From CBDCFT01 sp965216365 (GTDB taxonomy: Bacteria; Pseudomonadota; Gammaproteobacteria; Arenicellales; CBDCFT01): DNA of 64,000 bases. Shown in pieces: positions 29,001 through 36,600 of the stretch. Every line of letters begins with the position of its first letter. Position 1 is the first letter of the stretch. The translations under genes were made by a program, and so were the position numbers. The notes beneath the pieces are model-generated. The model ran no database searches. It saw only the letters and a program-made list of their open reading frames with translations, and was not told the origin of the DNA. The stretch lies in contig CBDCFT010000055.1 in the NCBI GenBank assembly GCA_965216365.1, positions 74,760-138,759 of the forward strand, read 5' to 3'.

Positions 29001-32000
29001 ACCTCCCGTGATCAAATATACACCCGATTGTTTGATTAACGGCGTAACGTCAGTATTTGGCGGTGTCACCCGTTCGTGCGTTCGCTCATAAAGCTTTCCA
29101 TTGCGTAACGCAACAACCTTGGTTTCCGAATCAGCCAAGATAACGTTCGCAAGTGCACCGCTCGTATTGTTCGGTTGCTCCGTTCGACTAAAACGCCAAC
29201 GGGATCGGGATGCCACATGATCATCATCAAGCACTATATCTATACTGCGCATTTTCAATGCGGGAAATTCGTGTGGTAAGACGCGACACGGACCCAACAC
29301 AAGAGCTTTGTCTGGATGAGACAGTCCTTCTTCGGCCAATACTTTTTGCATTCCATTTGAAACGATATCAATCACAACATCATCTAGTAGCCCTTCATCT
29401 GCCAGCGCCTGCGACAAAAAGAAGATACTATAAAACCCCCTATCCTGGTAGGCATGGAATTGATTGGAATTCCATTGCGACGCTGCAGGCTCCTCACTGC
29501 ACAACCAGAAATGCACAATTCTTTGCGGTATTTTGTCATCGTCCATTAACTCCTGTACTAGCGCCTCGTATCCTTGTTTACCGCGGTCCGAATCGATTCG
29601 ATATTCCGACTCGCCTAGTTTTTCAAATTCGACTTGTCCTCTAACTACGCTGATGACATGTTGGTCGTGCTGCATCAAGAACTTGCAAAATTTCTCCGCC
29701 TCTCCGACCTGATCTTTGAACACCAACCAGGTTTGTTTTTCTTTCGGTTTCTCAGCAGGCGGATTTCCAACCTCACGCCAAACCGGCTGATAAAACCAGC
29801 TATCCAACTCGGAAAGACGTGTGAGTTGTCCGGCAGACGCTGTGTTTTGCACAGCGCCTTCGCCCGGCTCAATCCAGTAATGCTGACGCTGAAACACATA
29901 CGTAGGTAGATGCACTTTTCGTCTTATTTCACCGGCGTAGAACTTCGACCAATCCACGCCCACCCCAGAGCCATGCAGTTGCCCGAGAACTTTAGTCACG
30001 AAAGCACCGTCGTCAACAACTTCATCCTGATGTCGAAGCGATGCTAGTACGGTTTGGTTAGGCGACGCCTTTGGGTTCATTTTTGCAAGTGACCCCAAGG
30101 TTTTACCTGGTCCCACTTCTAATAAAACACGACCTGGTTTTTCCAACAAGGTTTCAACACCCTGACTGAAATGCACCGAGTAGCGTAAATGTTCCACCCA
30201 ATAGTCAGGGCTGGTTGCTTGCTCGTCCGTTATCCAAGTGCCCGTACGGTTGGAGACGAATGGAATTTCAGGCGGATTGAGCTGGATTGATCTCAAGTAG
30301 TCCCCAAAATCACCGAGTATGGGTTCCAACATCTTGGAATGCGCCGCGATATTGATCGGGATTCGTGTCGCGTCGATATTTTTTTCCTTGAGGACGCCAG
30401 CAAGATGGTCGAGTGCGTGACTAGGCCCTGAAGCTACGGACAATTCGGGTGCGTTCCAGACACCCAAATCCAACTCATCGTCGAGCAATTCTTCCAACTT
30501 TGAACCCGATAGAGACACACTCAGCATACCTCCTTCTGGTACAGTCTCAAACAGTCTGCCACGCAGAGTTACCAAGCCGAGACAGTCTTCGAAGCTCATC
30601 ACCCCGGCAACACAAGCGGCCGTGTTTTCACCCATGCTGTGTCCAAGCATAGCTGCTGGCGCAACACCGTATTTTTGCCAATACTGCGCGAGCGCGTATT
30701 CGACAATAAAAATTGCCGGTAACTGCAACGAAGGGCGCAAGAAGACTTTTGCGGCTTCTTCCAAATTTTCAGGATCGGGAAACAGATAACCGGCGAGTTC
30801 AACGTTGTGCTGCGAACGCATCAACTCTAAGCCTTTATCGACCTGATCGCGAAAATTGGTGTCAGCCTCATAAAGCCCAGCCGCCATGCAGGGATACTGC
30901 GTGCCTCCGCCCGGAAATAGAAAAGCTACCGAACTTTGATCTGACGTGCTTTCCCCTTCAGCCCAGCGTTCAGGATGTTTGTTCTGCAAAACGTCTACAG
31001 CGTCTTCAACGTCTTTGGCCACAGCGACTGCATGTTTTTCGAATACGTGTCTACAATGCAACAGTGTATGTGACACATCCGCAAGTTCAGTTTGCGGATT
31101 TTGTTTCAAAAACTCGGAGAGCTTGTCCGCATAACTGCCCACCGCTTTTTTCGAACGCGCGGACACAAACAGTGGATGCCACTTCTGTTGGCTAGTCGAA
31201 GACTTTGCAGATTCATGGGGCGCCTCTTCCAAAACAACATGCGCGTTAGTTCCACCAACGCCGAGCGAACTAATGCCTGCTCTAAGCGGACCAGATTCGC
31301 AAGTCCAATTTCCCAGTTCATTGTTGACATAAAAAGGTGAATTTTCAAAATCAATTTCCGGATTGGGCGCTTCGAAATTTAGGCTCGGTGGTAATTGTTT
31401 ATGGCGTAACGATTGACACACTTTTATAAAACTTGCGACGCCGGCAGCAGTATCCAAATGCCCGATATTGGTTTTTACCGAGCCAATTCCACAATAAGAT
31501 TTGCGCTCCGTCGTTTGCGCGAATGCTTGAGTTAGCGCAGCGATTTCAATTGGATCGCCCACGGGCGTTCCCGTGCCATGTGATTCTACGTACGTAATGG
31601 ATTCTGCGTTGACATCCGCAACCTCAAGCGCCTCCGCAATGGCGGCTGCTTGACCATCGACACTGGGTGCCAGATAACCAACCTTTCCAGATCCGTCGTT
31701 ATTGATCGCGGAGCCTTTGATCAACGCATGAATAGCGTCGCCATCATCCAATGCGTCTTGAGCACGGCGCAACACAACAATTCCGCCACCGCTGCCAAAT
31801 ACCGTACCCTTGGAATCGTGATCGAACGCACGACAATGACCGTCTGGAGATAAAATTTCACCTTCCTGAAATATATATCCGTGACGATGGGGTAGTTCGA
31901 GCGTAACACCACCGGCCAGTGCCATGTCGCACTCCCCATTCAACAAACTTTGGCTTGCCGTGTGTATGGCGACCAGTGAAGTTGAACAAGCGGTTTGAAT

Positions 32001-32522
32001 GTTAACACTCGGACCTTTCAAATCGAGACAGTAGGAGATACGCGTCGACAGGAAATCCTTGTCGTTACCAGTATGACGCACCAAAAACAGCCCGACCGAA
32101 TTCATCAAGCTTGGATTGGTCAGAAGATTGAACATCATGTAGGCGTTCATGCCGCAGCCCGCAAACACGCCAATTGCGCCATCAAAACGCTGTGGTGGAT
32201 GGCCGGCGTCTTCGAGCGCTTCCCATGCGCATTCCAGCAGCAATCGGTGCTGTGGATCCATGATGGCGGCTTCTTTGGGACTAAAACCAAAAAAGTCCGC
32301 GTCGAACTGTTCTATTCCCTCAACGGGAGCGCCTCGCTTTACATAATTTGGATTATGAAGATCCTCCGGGCGGACCCCAACGTCGAGCAGCTCTTCGTCC
32401 GTATAAGTTACTATGGATTCAACCCCGTCTCTGAGATTGCGCCAATACTCTTCCGGGTTATTCGCTCCCGGAAAGCGACAGGCCATTCCTACAACGGCTA
32501 TGTCGTTTTCGAATTCACTCAT
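26073..32522 (-). CDS. Type I polyketide synthase module: KS-AT-KR-DH-ACP-TE
   Basis: 2149 residues, start preceded by a GGGAAG site. KS spans about 6-430, with Cys179 in ACSTSL and the HGTGT and KTNIGH histidines. AT spans about 530-850, with Ser629 in GHSMGE; its specificity motif IAAHS is atypical. The KR structural part is followed by GGLGGIG near 1170 and Tyr1331 of TDYVGAN. A DH follows, with His1421 in EHRTADGQALMPG (one residue longer than HxxxGxxxxP) and Asp1593 in LLDIATG. A KR-tail-like segment lies around 1707-1744, then ACP with Ser1813 in GGHSL and a type I thioesterase with Ser1958 in GGFSGGG and His2115. No ER is present. It could extend one acyl unit to an alpha,beta-unsaturated acyl and release or transfer it. 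KR before DH is not the standard order. Confidence 0.93.
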   Translation of the reverse strand: MSEFENDIAVVGMACRFPGANNPEEYWRNLRDGVESIVTYTDEELLDVGVRPEDLHNPNYVKRGAPVEGIEQFDADFFGFSPKEAAIMDPQHRLLLECAWEALEDAGHPPQRFDGAIGVFAGCGMNAYMMFNLLTNPSLMNSVGLFLVRHTGNDKDFLSTRISYCLDLKGPSVNIQTACSTSLVAIHTASQSLLNGECDMALAGGVTLELPHRHGYIFQEGEILSPDGHCRAFDHDSKGTVFGSGGGIVVLRRAQDALDDGDAIHALIKGSAINNDGSGKVGYLAPSVDGQAAAIAEALEVADVNAESITYVESHGTGTPVGDPIEIAALTQAFAQTTERKSYCGIGSVKTNIGHLDTAAGVASFIKVCQSLRHKQLPPSLNFEAPNPEIDFENSPFYVNNELGNWTCESGPLRAGISSLGVGGTNAHVVLEEAPHESAKSSTSQQKWHPLFVSARSKKAVGSYADKLSEFLKQNPQTELADVSHTLLHCRHVFEKHAVAVAKDVEDAVDVLQNKHPERWAEGESTSDQSSVAFLFPGGGTQYPCMAAGLYEADTNFRDQVDKGLELMRSQHNVELAGYLFPDPENLEEAAKVFLRPSLQLPAIFIVEYALAQYWQKYGVAPAAMLGHSMGENTAACVAGVMSFEDCLGLVTLRGRLFETVPEGGMLSVSLSGSKLEELLDDELDLGVWNAPELSVASGPSHALDHLAGVLKEKNIDATRIPINIAAHSKMLEPILGDFGDYLRSIQLNPPEIPFVSNRTGTWITDEQATSPDYWVEHLRYSVHFSQGVETLLEKPGRVLLEVGPGKTLGSLAKMNPKASPNQTVLASLRHQDEVVDDGAFVTKVLGQLHGSGVGVDWSKFYAGEIRRKVHLPTYVFQRQHYWIEPGEGAVQNTASAGQLTRLSELDSWFYQPVWREVGNPPAEKPKEKQTWLVFKDQVGEAEKFCKFLMQHDQHVISVVRGQVEFEKLGESEYRIDSDRGKQGYEALVQELMDDDKIPQRIVHFWLCSEEPAASQWNSNQFHAYQDRGFYSIFFLSQALADEGLLDDVVIDIVSNGMQKVLAEEGLSHPDKALVLGPCRVLPHEFPALKMRSIDIVLDDDHVASRSRWRFSRTEQPNNTSGALANVILADSETKVVALRNGKLYERTHERVTPPNTDVTPLIKQSGVYLITGGLGGIGFVVAEKLAQHGTKLVLIGRTLLPKREDWTAWLERHEAENKVSKMIRNVQHLEELGAQVMVEAADVSNIEEMEQVIQLASERFGAINGVVHAAGLLRDGLLQMKTQADVEEVMQPKVLGLGVLDRLLAGKHLDFMVLFSSTSTVTGPPGQTDYVGANAFLNAYANSRNGGDFGRVISLNWGIWNEVGMAMNLSRELRGEVTMEVKPGPEPKHVLFSAHEVVGNGNIHLLNTFSPDTHWLFDEHRTADGQALMPGTGFLQLVQAAMSELNVKKVEISDVSFLRPLQINDGEKREVRIVLRPEDDGYTVEIESLPSDDGSGNWELHVQASVTGSRAIRKKAEPVSYREIVERCNKRRTGEDPSGIRGQQEEFLNFGPRWRVLHQACYGEEEAIATLQLPDQFTSDVGQFDLHPGLLDIATGFAMELIDGYTGRELWVPISYGRVSIHATLPTRIYSWVRNAGKNRATSEIARFDIDIMDEDGNVIVEIKDFAIHKLAGGFGSVSLETADDAKVNVARVANTVAVAQQSEAQQTFQRMLALGITPKEGGAAFEKALEFGVSEIIVTSMDLDALVKDADEAAHAVATQEEISFARPELDNDYQAPRTKVEKNLVALWERLLGVDQVGVKDGFFDLGGHSLIAVRLFNEMRKQFGVELALSTLFEAPTIEALAAMIDDGENESEEDVSVRRPKRSRSKAWTTIVPIQRNGTKTPIFCAAGMGGNPMNLRHLALHLGMDQPFYGLQHRGVDGRMKPHDSVEAMAAEYLGDIKKIQSEGPYILGGFSGGGVAAFEVAQQLKNLDEEVALLFFLDSFCPTLPNRPLTERRSLHMRRLKSGDLKSRVNYLRRTIKGRTRSEFKKIRDKLIKPMAQVMPYELRNENIRVAWLDAEKSYTPRAYDGETVLFRIERDVNRQATRRVVDHYLGWKEYIDVIEVKVVPGNHENMCKEPYVLTLANELASVLDKTANENHKFKSAA

Positions 32523-32585
32523 TACTTCCCAACCCCTAATTCTTCCAAGAAATCGTTGTCTGCATACCTTTCTACTGGAGGTGGT

Positions 32586-33614
32586 TTAAAGACTCTTTAA
32601 TAGTCTTTGCCCCTCTTCATCTTCGGTATATTTCGCGTCGGTACGACATTCGGGTGAGTAGGTTTTGATCGTTTCACTCGCCATTGAGTAAAGAAATGGT
32701 ACAACCTGAGACTCGTCTAAGACGCCGGCATAAGTGGGTGGCACGGGCAACCCAACAATATCAACACCGAAGATCGTATGATACAACACACTGGCCGAAA
32801 GCAAAGCACCAGCCTCGGTTAAATGTAAATTATCCTTTTCTTGCTGTAGGCGAATTCTTTTTCCGATTCGCTCTTGCATCGTAGCTTCGGCGTTTCTAAA
32901 TGCCCGCCCTACCGGCGCGTTAACGACCTTTACACCAGCAGATTCCGCTGTTTGTCGGATGCATTCGAACCGTTCGTCAATTGAATCTTGCGGACCCGTG
33001 TTATTCGCCAAAGCTGGGCCGACATAGTTAACCCAGGTCGCATTAGGCGAACTTTGATTAACTAAATGAATAAATCTATATTTTAAAGCGGTAAATGTCC
33101 GCGGATTTCGATACTTCTTAGCATTAAACTGACTTAAAAAGTGGTAGACATTAGGCCAATCGTATTTACGTTGACCCTGCAAATGCATAAAACCAATACC
33201 GATCACGTAATCCCATTTTACATCTTCGGCGACAAGTTTCTCTGCGGCGTCTCCCACACCATCCAACCAATATTCAAAATGATACGGCCCTTCCGCGTGC
33301 GCTCTGTTTTTTCCGTAAACCAGATTCGTTCTCCCCGCATGTCGCGCCAATTCGTGAAGCTCCGCAACCAGTTTTGCTATATCGATAGGTGGAGGCCTAT
33401 CAAACTTCAGCAGGCTATGACCAAACCATATGATATTGACTTCCTTACTCTGAGAGTCTTCGTTCATGCTGGATTGCTGCTCAACACGCGTGCCATTTTG
33501 GTCAGCATAGGATGGAGTACAGATAAAGAGCTGACATACCGCTGCTATAAAAAGGCCAGAAAAAAAACACTCTATTCTTGATCTCGATATATATCTTACT
33601 GTTAAGTTCACCAC
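32586..33614 (-). CDS. Secreted SGNH/GDSL-hydrolase-like protein
   Basis: 342 residues. A signal peptide is visible (hydrophobic core FFSGLFIAAVCQLFI, cleavage near SYA-DQ at about 37). NIIWFGHSLLKF at about 60-70 stands in place of the block I GDSL, and DNLHLTEAGALLSASVLYH at about 261-279 matches block V (D-x-x-H). VIGIGFMHLQG may hold another block. SGNH proteins remove or transfer acyl groups on glycans. The gene lies between the NRPS (22-base gap) and PKS (63-base gap) genes, so a role in handling the acyl product on the periplasmic side is an attractive guess. Block I is degenerate (GHSL instead of GDSL), so a catalytic role is not certain. Confidence 0.72.
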   Translation of the reverse strand: MVNLTVRYISRSRIECFFSGLFIAAVCQLFICTPSYADQNGTRVEQQSSMNEDSQSKEVNIIWFGHSLLKFDRPPPIDIAKLVAELHELARHAGRTNLVYGKNRAHAEGPYHFEYWLDGVGDAAEKLVAEDVKWDYVIGIGFMHLQGQRKYDWPNVYHFLSQFNAKKYRNPRTFTALKYRFIHLVNQSSPNATWVNYVGPALANNTGPQDSIDERFECIRQTAESAGVKVVNAPVGRAFRNAEATMQERIGKRIRLQQEKDNLHLTEAGALLSASVLYHTIFGVDIVGLPVPPTYAGVLDESQVVPFLYSMASETIKTYSPECRTDAKYTEDEEGQRLLKSL

Positions 33615-33635
33615 TTCATCCTTGGCTAAAGGGTA

Positions 33636-36600
33636 TTATCGTCGGCGTCGGCGTTGCACCATTTCCCTTCGTCTTTGCGCGCGATCCGAACTTTTCTGTA
33701 ATGACACATTTTCACCATCTGAATTCAGATGTTCCGTTAAAGAACGTATGGTAGGAAACCTATATAAATCTGTTAAGGATATCGGTTGGTCGAGCGTATC
33801 CCGCATCTGCGAGTGAAGCCGCACAACCAACAACGAGTGACCACCCAAGTCGAAAAAATTGTCGTTTGCACTGACCTGATCGATATTCAACGTAGTTCGC
33901 CAAAGACCGGCAATTTTTTCCTCTAGGTCATCTTTTGGCGCTTCATATTCCCGAACAACTGTCTTTGTCAGTGCTTTAGGATCCGGTAACGCATTGCGGT
34001 CAACCTTACCATTGGGGGTCAATGGCAGTTGCTCCAGGACCACAAAATCACTGGGAACCATATAGTCTGGTAGTGATTCCCCCAGTAGTTCTCGCAATGC
34101 GTTACTGGCGGGTGTTTCGTCGTCGACAACGTAGTAAGCTACCAGACGTTGATCGCCGGGTGTGTCCTCACGCAAGATCACGACACTTTCACGAATATTT
34201 TCGTTCTGATCCAACGCATTCTCGATCTCGCCCAATTCGATACGATAACCCCGAATTTTGACTTGATGATCAATCCGGCCCAGAAAATCAATTACACCAT
34301 CGTCACGATAGCAGGCCAAATCACCCGTCCAATAGATTCGTTCGTCGTTTGCCGGGTCAAACGGGTTGGCGATAAATCTCTCGGCTGTTAGTTCTGGCCG
34401 GTTTAAATAACCGCGTACGACACCCTCTCCACCGATAAACAATTCTCCTGGCACTCCCGGTGGGGAGGGTTGACGGTATTTGTCCAAAATATATATCTTG
34501 GTATTTGCAATGGGTCGACCGATGGGAACCGATTCCATGTCACCGGATAGGGACTGCGTAGTCGACCAGATTGTTGTCTCAGTCGGACCATACATATTGG
34601 TTAACGTCGACTTGTTTAAAGCAGTCAGTTCATTCGCCAAACTGACGGGCAAGGCTTCACCTCCGATCATTAGATGATTGATTTGACTTAATGTTTCCCG
34701 TGATTCTGTGTTTAATGACAACATGCGTGCCATGGAAGGCGTGCACTGCAGATGCGTTACTTCGTGTTTTGCTGCCTGGGATGGAAACGAAAATTCACCA
34801 GCATCGGTCATCGTTTCATTAGTTGCATCGCGAACCTGTTTTAAAAATGACAAGCTCCCCATCACGTCATCGGTAGCCACACCAAAATCCAGCAAGCACG
34901 CAATTTCGTCAATATCGACCTGCTTGCAGCGATTTACCATCGCGATGCAGGTTTCAGGTGTTCCAAACAACCCACTGTTCTCAAAGTACCGCTCGAAAGC
35001 AAAATCGAGAATAGTTTCGCTTTCCTCCTCGGATAAACTTTTGATATCGACATCCTCGACCTTGGCATCGGCACCGCCAGGCCGTTTAAACGCTGGAAAT
35101 GCCCAGGCGAAATCCAAGACCAGTTTCATCGCGCTGCGCAGATAGTCTTTCATGGGTTCGCGCACGAGTTCGCGTACGCTGTCGTTATCATTGCCGACAA
35201 AGGTATGCAGCATTAGCGTGACTTGGCCCGCATCGGGATCAAACCCCGCTTGCTTGCGTGCTTCACGATATAGCTTGATTTTGCCGGCTAGTTCATCCAG
35301 GTTTTGACCAAGCAAGTGGGTTAAAACATTAGCCCCCTGCGCGCCTGCCTGCTTGTACGTTTCCGGGTTACCCGCAGTGGTAACCCATACTGGAAGTTCT
35401 TTTTGTACGGGTCGCGGCAGGGTGGACGTTTCAACCATGTTGCCCATCGGATTTTCAAAGGCAACTTTCTCACCTCGCCATAACTTGCGCACGGTCTCGA
35501 TCTGTTCAAGCATTATCGCTTTATTGTTTTTATGATTTTCTGGCTTGATGACAAAGTCATTGGGCTGCCAGCCCGAAGCAAACGACAGGCCCACCCGACC
35601 ATTGGATAAATTATCGATAACCGCCCAATCTTCCGCAATACGGATCGGATGATGCAAGGGCGAAACGCAACTACCCGCGCGTATACTCAAATTATTTGTT
35701 ATAGCAGCAAGTGCAGCTCCGGTCACAGCAGGATTGGGGTACGGGCCACCAAAAGCGTGAAAATGCCGTTCGGGCGTCCACACTGAATCAAATCCGTTTT
35801 CATCAAAATATTTTGCGCCCTCAAGCATTAACTTGTACTTGGCTCGTCCTGGTGCATCGTCATTTCCCCACATGAATAACCCGAAAGCCATCGGACGCCG
35901 CTGAATTGCATTTGGAATAGGTGTACCTGAGCTGGTTTCCCGGTCACGATCCAGGTAGATCACAACTTTGAACCCACGCGCCAGGGTCCAAAACAGTTCG
36001 AGCACGGAAATATCAAATGATAAGCTTGTAACTGCTAACCAAGTGCCAGGAGGGTCGTGGGGAATTTGCGCGTCCATTCCGGTAAAAAAGTTCACTACGT
36101 TTCGGTGTTCGACCATAACTCCCTTGGGTTGACCGGTAGAACCCGAGGTATAAATAACGTAGGCAAGATTCGAAGATGTAACATTCGTTGCCGGCGCAGC
36201 CTCGGGACAGGGTTGCACCAAATATTCAGGTTCATCAACGACTACCAATTCGGCATTGTTGTCTGGTAGTTGGGAAGCCAGTTTTTGTTGAGTAACAATT
36301 ACCGGCATTTGCGCATCTTCAATCATGTATTTGATGCGGTCGGCCGGGAATGCAGGATCCAACGGCACGTAAGCGCCGCCCGCCTTTAGTACACCAAGCG
36401 TAGACACCATTAAATCCAGCGAGCGTTCGACATAAACACCTACCAGCACATCAGGTCCGACACCCTTGCTAATCAACTCCAGTGCGAGGCGATTGGCTTG
36501 CTGATCCAGCTCGCGATAAGTTAGCTCGTTGTTTTCAAACGCTAGAGCAACGCTATCGGGCTTGCGTGTAACCTGCTGTTCGAATAACTGGTGTATGCAA

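Noticed and set aside
26156..32600. Many ORFs of 60-200 codons on the plus strand opposite the PKS gene.
   Set aside because: They are antisense shadows of a clear PKS reading frame and have biased, low-sense compositions.
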